Below are positions 10,640-21,200 of a DNA stretch of 64,000 bases, piece after piece; the stretch's first letter is position 1; every line of letters begins with the position of its first letter. The notes under the pieces are model-generated. The model searched no databases, was not told the DNA's origin, and saw nothing but the letters and a program-made list of their open reading frames with translations. Origin of the DNA: Loxodes magnus (taxonomy: Eukaryota > Ciliophora > Karyorelictea > Loxodida > Loxodidae); assembly GCA_946699065.1 (NCBI GenBank), contig CAMPDV010000320.1:248001-312000 (forward strand). The letters run 5' to 3'. Made by a program: the position numbers and the translations under genes.

Positions 10640-11767
10640 CTAATTAGTGTGACCACTCATAGTCTTACAGGTACCTGTCTTGACGTCCCATAGTCTCACC
10701 GTATTATCTCTACTTCCCGATACAATGAACTCTGAATCACTGGATATAGCCACAGCATATACAACACTAGTGTGACCACTCATGGTCTTACAGGTACCTG
10801 TCTTGACGTCCCATAGTCTCACCGTATTATCTCTACTTCCCGATACAATGAACTCTGAATCACTGGATATAGCCACAGATAATACATAATCTGTGTGACC
10901 ACTCATGGTCTTACAGGTACCTGTCTTGACGTCCCATAGTCTCACCGTATTATCTCTACTTCCCGATACAATGAACTCTGAATCACTGGATATAGCCACA
11001 GCATATACAACACTAGTGTGACCACTCATGGTCTTACAGGTACCTGTCTTGACGTCCCATAGTCTCACCGTATTATCTCTACTTCCCGATACAATGAACT
11101 CTGAATCACTGGATATAGCCACAGATAATACATAATGTGTGTGACCACTCATGGTCTTACAGGTACCTGTCTTGACGTCCCATAGTCTCACCGTATTATC
11201 TCTACTTCCCGATACAATGAACTCTGAATCACTGGATATAGCCACAGATAATACATAATCTGTGTGACCACTCATGGTCTTACAGGTACCTGTCTTGACG
11301 TCCCATAGTCTCACCGTATTATCTCTACTTCCCGATACAATGAACTCTGAATCACTGGATATAGCCACAGCATATACAACACTAGTGTGACCACTCATGG
11401 TCTTACAGGTACCTGTCTTGACGTCCCATAGTCTCACCGTATTATCTCTACTTCCCGATACAATGAACTCTGAATCACTGGATATAGCCACAGCATATAC
11501 AACACTAGTGTGACCACTCATGGTCTTACAGGTACCTGTCTTGACGTCCCATAGTCTCACCGTCTCATCTCGACTTCCCGATACAATGAACTCTGAATCA
11601 CTGGATATAGCCACAGCATTTACACAACTAGTGTGACCACTCATGGTCTTACAGCTTACAGTCTTGACGTCCCATAGTCTCACCGTATTATCTCTACTTC
11701 CCGATGCGATGAACTCTGAATCACTGGATATAGCCACAGCATATACATAATGTGTGTGACCACTCAT
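10640..11767 (-). CDS. WD40 repeat ORF segment, 375 aa (9 blades)
   Basis: Starts at the ATG beside the 1-bp deletion and ends at TAG after GHTN. Loops: HYVYAV, SCVNAV, SVVYAV twice, DYVLSV, HYVLSV, SVVYAV, DYVLSV, SVVYAV. The same order starts the segment 26077-27387, which shows a long shared module between about 10.7 and 12 kb and 26.2 and 27.7 kb. Confidence 0.5.
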   Translation of the reverse strand: MSGHTHYVYAVAISSDSEFIASGSRDNTVRLWDVKTVSCKTMSGHTSCVNAVAISSDSEFIVSGSRDETVRLWDVKTGTCKTMSGHTSVVYAVAISSDSEFIVSGSRDNTVRLWDVKTGTCKTMSGHTSVVYAVAISSDSEFIVSGSRDNTVRLWDVKTGTCKTMSGHTDYVLSVAISSDSEFIVSGSRDNTVRLWDVKTGTCKTMSGHTHYVLSVAISSDSEFIVSGSRDNTVRLWDVKTGTCKTMSGHTSVVYAVAISSDSEFIVSGSRDNTVRLWDVKTGTCKTMSGHTDYVLSVAISSDSEFIVSGSRDNTVRLWDVKTGTCKTMSGHTSVVYAVAISSDSEFIVSGSRDNTVRLWDVKTGTCKTMSGHTN

Positions 11768-11811
11768 GTCTTACAGGTACTTGTCTTGACGTCCCATAGT
11801 CTCACTGTTTA
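11765..11811 (-). other. Nonsense plus frameshift site, copy 3
   Basis: Same TAA after GSYD and same missing C as copies 1 and 2. It lies 60 units less 1 bp to the right of copy 2. Confidence 0.9.
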
Positions 11812-14800
11812 ATCATAACTTCCCGATACGATGAACTCTGAATCACTGGATATAGCCACAGCATATACAACACTAGTGTGACCACTCATGGTCTTACAGG
11901 TACCTGTCTTGAAGTTCCATAGTCTCACCGTCTCATCTCTACTTCCCGATGCAATGAACTCTGAATCACTGGATATAGCCACAGCATATACAACACTAGT
12001 GTGACCACTCATGGTCTTACAGGTACCTGTCTTGACGTCCCATAGTCTCACCGTATTATCTCTACTTCCCGATACAATGAACTCTGAATCACTGGATATA
12101 GCCACAGATGATACAGAATTTGTGTGACCACTCATAGTCTTACAGCTACCTGTCTTGACGTCCCATAGTCTCACCGTCTCATCTCTACTTCCCGATACAA
12201 TGAACTCTGAATCACTGGATATAGCCACAGCATATACAACACTAGTGTGACCACTCATGGTCTTACAGGTACCTGTCTTGATGTCCCATAGTCTCACCGT
12301 ATTATCTCTACTTCCCGATACAATGAACTCTGAATCACTGGATATAGCCACAGATGATACATAATGTGTGTGACCACTCATGGTCTTACAGGTACTTGTC
12401 TTGAAGTTCCATAGTCTTACCGTCTCATCTCTACTTCCCGATGCAATGAACTCTGAATCACTGGATATAGCCACATCATATACAACACTAGTGTGACCAC
12501 TCATGGTCTTACAGGTACCTGTCTTGAAGTTCCATAGTCTCACCGTCTCATCTCTACTTCCCGATACAATGAACTCTGAATCACTGGATATAGCCACAGA
12601 TAATACATAATGTGTGTGACCACTCATGGTCTTACAGGTACCTGTCTTGACGTCCCATAGTCTCACCGTATTATCTCTACTTCCCGATGCAATGAACTCT
12701 GAATCACTGGATATAGCCACAGCATATACAACACTAGTGTGACCACTCATGGTCTTACAGGTACCTGTCTTGAAGTTCCATAGTCTCACCGTCTCATCTC
12801 TACTTCCCGATACAATGAACTCTGAATCACTGGATATAGCCACAGATAATACATAATGTGTGTGACCACTCATGGTCTTACAGGTACCTGTCTTGACGTC
12901 CCATAGTCTCACCGTATTATCTCTACTTCCCGATGCAATGAACTCTGAATCACTGGATATAGCCACAGATAATACATAATCTGTGTGACCACTCATTGTC
13001 TTACAGCTTACAGTCTTGACGTCCCATAGTCTCACCGTATTATCTCTACTTCCCGATACAATGAACTCTGAATCACTGGATATAGCCACAGATAATACAT
13101 AATGTGTGTGACCACTCATGGTCTTACAGGTACCTGTCTTGACGTCCCATAGTCTCACCGTCTCATCTCTACTTCCCGATGCAATGAACTCTGAATCACT
13201 GGATATAGCCACAGCATTTACACAACTAGTGTGACCACTCATGGTCTTACAGGTACCTGTCTTGAAGTTCCATAGTCTCACCGTCTCATCTCTACTTCCC
13301 GATGCAATGAACTCTGAATCACTGGATATAGCCACAGATAATGCATAATCTGTGTGACCACTCATGGTCTTACAGGTACCTGTCTTGACGTCCCATAGTC
13401 TCACCGTATTATCTCTACTTCCCGATACAATGAACTCTGAATCACTGGATATAGCCACAGCATATACAACACTAGTGTGACCACTCATGGTCTTACAGGT
13501 ACCTGTCTTGACGTCCCATAGTCTCACCGTCTCATCTCTACTTCCCGATACGATGAACTCTGAATCACTGGATATAGCCACAGATGATACAGAATTTGTG
13601 TGACCACTCATAGTCTTACAGCTACCTGTCTTGACGTCCCATAGTCTCACCGTATTATCTCTACTTCCCGATACAATGAACTCTGAATCACTGGATATAG
13701 CCACATCATATACAACACTAGTGTGACCACTCATGGTCTTACAGGTACCTGTCTTGACGTCCCATAGTCTCACCGTATTATCTCTACTTCCCGATACAAT
13801 GAACTCTGAATCACTGGATATAGCCACAGATAATACATAATCTGTGTGACCACTCATGGTCTTACAGGTACCTGTCTTGACGTCCCATAGTCTCACCGTA
13901 TTATCTCTACTTCCCGATACAATGAACTCTGAATCACTGGATATAGCCACAGATAATACATAATCTGTGTGACCACTCATGGTCTTACAGGTACCTGTCT
14001 TGACGTCCCATAGTCTCACCGTATTATCTCTACTTCCCGATACAATGAACTCTGAATCACTGGATATAGCCACAGATAATACATAATCTGTGTGACCACT
14101 CATGGTCTTACAGGTACCTGTCTTGACGTCCCATAGTCTCACCGTATTATCTCTACTTCCCGATACGATGAACTCTGAATCACTGGATATAGCCACAGCA
14201 TATACAACACTAGTGTGACCACTCATGGTCTTACAGGTACCTGTATTGACGTCCCATAGTCTCACCGTATTATCTCTACTTCCCGATACAATGAACTCTG
14301 AATCACTGGATATAGCCACAGCATATACAACACTAGTGTGACCACTCATGGTCTTACAGGTACCTGTCTTGACGTCCCATAGTCTCACCGTATTATCTCT
14401 ACTTCCCGATACAATGAACTCTGAATCACTGGATATAGCCACAGATAATACATAATCTGTGTGACCACTCATGGTCTTACAGGTACCTGTCTTGACGTCC
14501 CATAGTCTCACCGTATTATCTCTACTTCCCGATACAATGAACTCTGAATCACTGGATATAGCCACAGATGATACATAATGTGTGTGACCACTCATGGTCT
14601 TACAGGTACCTGTCTTGACGTCCCATAGTCTCACCGTATTATCTCTACTTCCCGATACAATGAACTCTGAATCACTGGATATAGCCACAGCATATACAAC
14701 ACTAGTGTGACCACTCATGGTCTTACAGGTACCTGTCTTGAAGTTCCATAGTCTCACCGTCTCATCTCTACTTCCCGATACAATGAACTCTGAATCACTG

Positions 14801-15456
14801 GATATAGCCACAGCATATACAACACTAGTGTGACCACTCATGGTCTTACAGGTACCTGTCTTGAAGTTCCATAGTCTCACCGTCTCATCTCTACTTCCCG
14901 ATGCGATGAACTCTGAATCACTGGATATAGCCACAGATAATACATAATCTGTGTGACCACTCATTGTCTTACAGCTTACAGTCTTGACGTCCCATAGTCT
15001 TACCGTATTATCTCTACTTCCCGATACAATGAACTCTGAATCACTGGATATAGCCACAGATGATACATAATGTGTGTGACCACTCATGGTCTTACAGGTA
15101 CCTGTCTTGACGTCCCATAGTCTCACCGTATTATCATAACTTCCCGATACAATGAACTCTGAATCACTGGATATAGCCACAGCATATACAACACTAGTGT
15201 GACCACTCATGGTCTTACAGGTACCTGTCTTGAAGTTCCATAGTCTCACCGTCTCATCTCTACTTCCCGATACAATGAACTCTGAATCACTGGATATAGC
15301 CACAGCATATACAACACTAGTGTGACCACTCATGGTCTTACAGGTACCTGTCTTGAAGTTCCATAGTCTCACCGTCTCATCTCTACTTCCCGATGCGATG
15401 AACTCTGAATCACTGGATATAGCCACAGATAATACATAATCTGTGTGACCACTCAT
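11809..15456 (-). CDS. WD40 repeat ORF segment, 1215 aa (29.6 blades)
   Basis: ATG at 15454-15456 of a KTMSGHT motif; TAA end after GSYD. It holds rare alternatives: DIKT for DVKT near 12290, KTSTCK near 12400, DVNTGTCK (Lys to Asn) near 14244 and GSYDN near 15130. The N-terminal third is nearly homogeneous and the C-terminal half is heterogeneous, matching parts of 27429-28832 (the DIKT and STCK blades recur there). Confidence 0.6.
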   Translation of the reverse strand: MSGHTDYVLSVAISSDSEFIASGSRDETVRLWNFKTGTCKTMSGHTSVVYAVAISSDSEFIVSGSRDETVRLWNFKTGTCKTMSGHTSVVYAVAISSDSEFIVSGSYDNTVRLWDVKTGTCKTMSGHTHYVSSVAISSDSEFIVSGSRDNTVRLWDVKTVSCKTMSGHTDYVLSVAISSDSEFIASGSRDETVRLWNFKTGTCKTMSGHTSVVYAVAISSDSEFIVSGSRDETVRLWNFKTGTCKTMSGHTSVVYAVAISSDSEFIVSGSRDNTVRLWDVKTGTCKTMSGHTHYVSSVAISSDSEFIVSGSRDNTVRLWDVKTGTCKTMSGHTDYVLSVAISSDSEFIVSGSRDNTVRLWDVKTGTCKTMSGHTSVVYAVAISSDSEFIVSGSRDNTVRLWDVNTGTCKTMSGHTSVVYAVAISSDSEFIVSGSRDNTVRLWDVKTGTCKTMSGHTDYVLSVAISSDSEFIVSGSRDNTVRLWDVKTGTCKTMSGHTDYVLSVAISSDSEFIVSGSRDNTVRLWDVKTGTCKTMSGHTDYVLSVAISSDSEFIVSGSRDNTVRLWDVKTGTCKTMSGHTSVVYDVAISSDSEFIVSGSRDNTVRLWDVKTGSCKTMSGHTNSVSSVAISSDSEFIVSGSRDETVRLWDVKTGTCKTMSGHTSVVYAVAISSDSEFIVSGSRDNTVRLWDVKTGTCKTMSGHTDYALSVAISSDSEFIASGSRDETVRLWNFKTGTCKTMSGHTSCVNAVAISSDSEFIASGSRDETVRLWDVKTGTCKTMSGHTHYVLSVAISSDSEFIVSGSRDNTVRLWDVKTVSCKTMSGHTDYVLSVAISSDSEFIASGSRDNTVRLWDVKTGTCKTMSGHTHYVLSVAISSDSEFIVSGSRDETVRLWNFKTGTCKTMSGHTSVVYAVAISSDSEFIASGSRDNTVRLWDVKTGTCKTMSGHTHYVLSVAISSDSEFIVSGSRDETVRLWNFKTGTCKTMSGHTSVVYDVAISSDSEFIASGSRDETVRLWNFKTSTCKTMSGHTHYVSSVAISSDSEFIVSGSRDNTVRLWDIKTGTCKTMSGHTSVVYAVAISSDSEFIVSGSRDETVRLWDVKTGSCKTMSGHTNSVSSVAISSDSEFIVSGSRDNTVRLWDVKTGTCKTMSGHTSVVYAVAISSDSEFIASGSRDETVRLWNFKTGTCKTMSGHTSVVYAVAISSDSEFIVSGSYD

Positions 15457-15990
15457 TGTCTTACAGCTTACAGTCTTGACGTCCCATAGTCTTACCGTAT
15501 TATCTCTACTTCCCGATACAATGAACTCTTAATCACTGGATATAGCCACAGATGATACCTAATTAGTGTGACCACTCATGGTCTTACAGGTACCTGTCTT
15601 GACGTCCCATAGTCTCACCGTCTCATCTCTACTTCCCGATACGATGAACTCTGAATCACTGGATATAGCCACAGCATATACAACACTAGTGTGACCACTC
15701 ATAGTCTTACAGGTACCTGGCTTGACGTCCCATAGTCTCACCGTCTCATCTCTACTTCCCGATACAATGAACTCTGAATCACTGGATATAGCCACAGATG
15801 ATACATAATGTGTGTGACCACTCATTGTCTTACAGCTTACAGTCTTGACGTCCCATAGTCTCACCGTATTATCTCTACTTCCCGATACAATGAACTCTGA
15901 ATCACTGGATATAGCCACAGATGATACATAATGTGTGTGACCACTCATGGTCTTACAGGTACTTGTCTTGACGTCCCATAGTCTCACTGT
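15457..15990 (-). repeat. Higher-order module with SD-stop-EF unit, copy 2
   Basis: Ordered markers: TAA at 15529-15531, TAG at 15559-15561, KPGTCK near 15718, HYVSSV blades and a KTSTCK blade, then the GSYD-TAA unit at 15991. It is practically the same as copy 3. Confidence 0.85.
15559..15987 (-). CDS. WD40 repeat ORF segment, 142 aa (3.5 blades)
   Basis: Starts at GTG of [12 protein letters not shown] directly after the GSYD-TAA stop and ends at GHTN-TAG. Loops: HYVSSV, HYVSSV, SVVYAV. The predicted protein is the same as that of 22693-23121. Probably a relic between two nonsense units and not an independent gene. Confidence 0.35.
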   Translation of the reverse strand: MRLWDVKTSTCKTMSGHTHYVSSVAISSDSEFIVSGSRDNTVRLWDVKTVSCKTMSGHTHYVSSVAISSDSEFIVSGSRDETVRLWDVKPGTCKTMSGHTSVVYAVAISSDSEFIVSGSRDETVRLWDVKTGTCKTMSGHTN

Positions 15991-18255
15991 TTAATCATAA
16001 CTTCCCGATACAATGAACTCTGAATCACTGGATATAGCCACAGCATATACAACACTAGTGTGACCACTCATGGTCTTACAGGTACCTGTCTTGACGTCCC
16101 ATAGTCTCACCGTATTATCTCTACTTCCCGATACAATGAACTCTGAATCACTGGATATAGCCACAGCATATACAACACTAGTGTGACCACTCATGGTCTT
16201 ACAGGTACCTGTCTTGACGTCCCATAGTCTCACCGTATTATCTCTACTTCCCGATACAATGAACTCTGAATCACTGGATATAGCCACAGCATATACAACA
16301 CTAGTGTGACCACTCATGGTCTTACAGGTACCTGTCTTGACGTCCCATAGTCTCACCGTATTATCTCTACTTCCCGATACAATGAACTCTGAATCACTGG
16401 ATATAGCCACAGCATATACAACACTAGTGTGACCACTCATGGTCTTACAGGTACCTGTCTTGACGTCCCATAGTCTCACCGTATTATCTCTACTTCCCGA
16501 TACAATGAACTCTGAATCACTGGATATAGCCACAGATAATACATAATCTGTGTGACCACTCATGGTCTTACAGGTACCTGTATTGACGTCCCATAGTCTC
16601 ACCGTATTATCTCTACTTCCCGATACAATGAACTCTGAATCACTGGATATAGCCACAGCATATACAACACTAGTGTGACCACTCATGGTCTTACAGGTAC
16701 CTGTCTTGACGTCCCATAGTCTCACCGTATTATCTCTACTTCCCGATACAATGAACTCTGAATCACTGGATATAGCCACAGATAATACATAATCTGTGTG
16801 ACCACTCATGGTCTTACAGGTACCTGTCTTGACGTCCCATAGTCTCACCGTATTATCTCTACTTCCCGATACAATGAACTCTGAATCACTGGATATAGCC
16901 ACAGCATATACAACACTAGTGTGACCACTCATGGTCTTACAGGTACCTGTCTTGACGTCCCATAGTCTCACCGTATTATCTCTACTTCCCGATGCGATGA
17001 ACTCTGAATCACTGGATATAGCCACAGATAATACATAATCTGTGTGACCACTCATGGTCTTACAGGTACCTGTCTTGACGTCCCATAGTCTCACCGTATT
17101 ATCTCTACTTCCCGATACAATGAACTCTGAATCACTGGATATAGCCACAGATAATACATAATCTGTGTGACCACTCATGGTCTTACAGGTACCTGTCTTG
17201 ACGTCCCATAGTCTCACCGTATTATCTCTACTTCCCGATACAATGAACTCTGAATCACTGGATATAGCCACAGCATATACAACACTAGTGTGACCACTCA
17301 TGGTCTTACAGGTACCTGTCTTGACGTCCCATAGTCTCACCGTATTATCTCTACTTCCCGATACAATGAACTCTGAATCACTGGATATAGCCACAGATAA
17401 TACATAATCTGTGTGACCACTCATGGTCTTACAGGTACCTGTCTTGACGTCCCATAGTCTCACCGTATTATCTCTACTTCCCGATACAATGAACTCTGAA
17501 TCACTGGATATAGCCACAGATGATACATAATGTGTGTGACCACTCATGGTCTTACAGGTACCTGTCTTGACGTCCCATAGTCTCACCGTATTATCTCTAC
17601 TTCCCGATACAATGAACTCTGAATCACTGGATATAGCCACAGATAATACATAATCTGTGTGACCACTCATGGTCTTACAGGTACCTGTCTTGACGTCCCA
17701 TAGTCTCACCGTATTATCTCTACTTCCCGATACAATGAACTCTGAATCACTGGATATAGCCACAGCATATACAACACTAGTGTGACCACTCATGGTCTTA
17801 CAGGTACCTGTCTTGACGTCCCATAGTCTCACCGTATTATCTCTACTTCCCGATACAATGAACTCTGAATCACTGGATATAGCCACAGCATATACAACAC
17901 TAGTGTGACCACTCATGGTCTTACAGGTACCTGTCTTGACGTCCCATAGTCTCACCGTATTATCTCTACTTCCCGATACAATGAACTCTGAATCACTGGA
18001 TATAGCCACAGCATATACAACACTAGTGTGACCACTCATGGTCTTACAGGTACCTGTCTTGACGTCCCATAGTCTCACCGTATTATCTCTACTTCCCGAT
18101 ACAATGAACTCTGAATCACTGGATATAGCCACAGCATATACAACACTAGTGTGACCACTCATGGTCTTACAGGTACCTGTCTTGACGTCCCATAGTCTCA
18201 CCGTATTATCTCTACTTCCCGATACAATGAACTCTGAATCACTGGATATAGCCAC
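15991..18255 (-). CDS. WD40 repeat ORF segment, 754 aa (18.4 blades)
   Basis: GTG start after a unique GHTS-TAA stop (18265-18267); ends at TAA after GSYD. Nearly every blade has FIVSGSRDN and DVKTGT, and only the loop changes: SVVYAV or DYVLSV, with one HYVSSV. One DVNTGTCK blade lies near 16571 and one FIASGS blade near 16993. Confidence 0.55.
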   Translation of the reverse strand: MAISSDSEFIVSGSRDNTVRLWDVKTGTCKTMSGHTSVVYAVAISSDSEFIVSGSRDNTVRLWDVKTGTCKTMSGHTSVVYAVAISSDSEFIVSGSRDNTVRLWDVKTGTCKTMSGHTSVVYAVAISSDSEFIVSGSRDNTVRLWDVKTGTCKTMSGHTSVVYAVAISSDSEFIVSGSRDNTVRLWDVKTGTCKTMSGHTDYVLSVAISSDSEFIVSGSRDNTVRLWDVKTGTCKTMSGHTHYVSSVAISSDSEFIVSGSRDNTVRLWDVKTGTCKTMSGHTDYVLSVAISSDSEFIVSGSRDNTVRLWDVKTGTCKTMSGHTSVVYAVAISSDSEFIVSGSRDNTVRLWDVKTGTCKTMSGHTDYVLSVAISSDSEFIVSGSRDNTVRLWDVKTGTCKTMSGHTDYVLSVAISSDSEFIASGSRDNTVRLWDVKTGTCKTMSGHTSVVYAVAISSDSEFIVSGSRDNTVRLWDVKTGTCKTMSGHTDYVLSVAISSDSEFIVSGSRDNTVRLWDVKTGTCKTMSGHTSVVYAVAISSDSEFIVSGSRDNTVRLWDVNTGTCKTMSGHTDYVLSVAISSDSEFIVSGSRDNTVRLWDVKTGTCKTMSGHTSVVYAVAISSDSEFIVSGSRDNTVRLWDVKTGTCKTMSGHTSVVYAVAISSDSEFIVSGSRDNTVRLWDVKTGTCKTMSGHTSVVYAVAISSDSEFIVSGSRDNTVRLWDVKTGTCKTMSGHTSVVYAVAISSDSEFIVSGSYD

Positions 18256-18264
18256 AGCATATAC

Positions 18265-21200
18265 TTAACTAGTGTGACCACTCATGGTCTTACAGGTACC
18301 TGTCTTGACGTCCCATAGTCTCACCGTATTATCTCTACTTCCCGATACAATGAACTCTGAATCACTGGATATAGCCACAGCATATACAACACTAGTGTGA
18401 CCACTCATGGTCTTACAGGTACCTGTCTTGACGTCCCATAGTCTCACCGTATTATCTCTACTTCCCGATACAATGAACTCTGAATCACTGGATATAGCCA
18501 CAGATAATACATAATCTGTGTGACCACTCATGGTCTTACAGGTACCTGTCTTGACGTCCCATAGTCTCACCGTATTATCTCTACTTCCCGATACAATGAA
18601 CTCTGAATCACTGGATATAGCCACAGCATATACAACACTAGTGTGACCACTCATGGTCTTACAGGTACCTGTCTTGACGTCCCATAGTCTCACCGTATTA
18701 TCTCTACTTCCCGATACAATGAACTCTGAATCACTGGATATAGCCACAGCATATACAACACTAGTGTGACCACTCATGGTCTTACAGGTACCTGTCTTGA
18801 CGTCCCATAGTCTCACCGTATTATCTCTACTTCCCGATACGATGAACTCTGAATCACTGGATATAGCCACAGCATATACAACACTAGTGTGACCACTCAT
18901 GGTCTTACAGGTACCTGTCTTGACGTCCCATAGTCTCACCGTATTATCTCTACTTCCCGATACAATGAACTCTGAATCACTGGATATAGCCACAGCATAT
19001 ACAACACTAGTGTGACCACTCATGGTCTTACAGGTACCTGTCTTGACGTCCCATAGTCTCACCGTATTATCTCTACTTCCCGATACAATGAACTCTGAAT
19101 CACTGGATATAGCCACAGATAATACATAATCTGTGTGACCACTCATGGTCTTACAGGTACCTGTCTTGACGTCCCATAGTCTCACCGTATTATCTCTACT
19201 TCCCGATACAATGAACTCTGAATCACTGGATATAGCCACAGATGATACATAATGTGTGTGACCACTCATGGTCTTACAGGTACCTGTCTTGACGTCCCAT
19301 AGTCTCACCGTATTATCTCTACTTCCCGATACAATGAACTCTGAATCACTGGATATAGCCACAGCATATACAACACTAGTGTGACCACTCATGGTCTTAC
19401 AGGTACCTGTCTTGAAGTTCCATAGTCTCACCGTATTATCTCTACTTCCCGATACAATGAACTCTGAATCACTGGATATAGCCACAGCATATACAACACT
19501 AGTGTGACCACTCATGGTCTTACAGGTACCTGTCTTGACGTCCCATAGTCTCACCGTATTATCTCTACTTCCCGATACAATGAACTCTGAATCACTGGAT
19601 ATAGCCACAGATAATACATAATCTGTGTGACCACTCATGGTCTTACAGGTACCTGTCTTGACGTTCCATAGTCTGACCGTATTATCTCTACTTCCCGATA
19701 CAATGAACTCTGAATCACTGGATATAGCCACAGATAATACATAATCTGTGTGACCACTCATGGTCTTACAGGTACCTGTCTTGACGTCCCATAGTCTCAC
19801 CGTATTATCTCTACTTCCCGATACAATGAACTCTGAATCACTGGATATAGCCACAGCATATACAACACTAGTGTGACCACTCATGGTCTTACAGGTACCT
19901 GTCTTGACGTCCCATAGTCTCACCGTATTATCTCTACTTCCCGATACAATGAACTCTGAATCACTGGATATAGCCACAGATAATACATAATCTGTGTGAC
20001 CACTCATGGTCTTACAGGTACCTGTCTTGACGTCCCATAGTCTCACCGTATTATCTCTACTTCCCGATACAATGAACTCTGAATCACTGGATATAGCCAC
20101 AGCATATACAACACTAGTGTGACCACTCATGGTCTTACAGGTACCTGTCTTGACGTCCCATAGTCTCACCGTATTATCTCTACTTCCCGATACAATGAAC
20201 TCTGAATCACTGGATATAGCCACAGCATATACAACACTAGTGTGACCACTCATGGTCTTACAGGTACCTGTCTTGACGTCCCATAGTCTCACCGTATTAT
20301 CTCTACTTCCCGATACAATGAACTCTGAATCACTGGATATAGCCACAGCATATACAACACTAGTGTGACCACTCATGGTCTTACAGGTACCTGTCTTGAC
20401 GTCCCATAGTCTCACCGTATTATCTCTACTTCCCGATACAATGAACTCTGAATCACTGGATATAGCCACAGATAATACATAATCTGTGTGACCACTCATG
20501 GTCTTACAGGTACCTGTCTTGACGTCCCATAGTCTCACCGTATTATCTCTACTTCCCGATACAATGAACTCTGAATCACTGGATATAGCCACAGATAATA
20601 CATAATCTGTGTGACCACTCATGGTCTTACAGGTACCTGTCTTGACGTCCCATAGTCTCACCGTATTATCTCTACTTCCCGATACAATGAACTCTGAATC
20701 ACTGGATATAGCCACAGCATATACAACACTAGTGTGACCACTCATGGTCTTACAGGTACCTGTCTTGACGTCCCATAGTCTCACCGTATTATCTCTACTT
20801 CCCGATACAATGAACTCTGAATCACTGGATATAGCCACAGATAATACATAATCTGTGTGACCACTCATGGTCTTACAGGTACCTGTCTTGACGTCCCATA
20901 GTCTCACCGTATTATCTCTACTTCCCGATACAATGAACTCTGAATCACTGGATATAGCCACAGCATATACAACACTAGTGTGACCACTCATGGTCTTACA
21001 GGTACCTGTCTTGACGTCCCATAGTCTCACCGTATTATCTCTACTTCCCGATACAATGAACTCTGAATCACTGGATATAGCCACAGATAATACATAATCT
21101 GTGTGACCACTCATGGTCTTACAGGTACCTGTCTTGACGTCCCATAGTCTCACCGTATTATCTCTACTTCCCGATACAATGAACTCTGAATCACTGGATA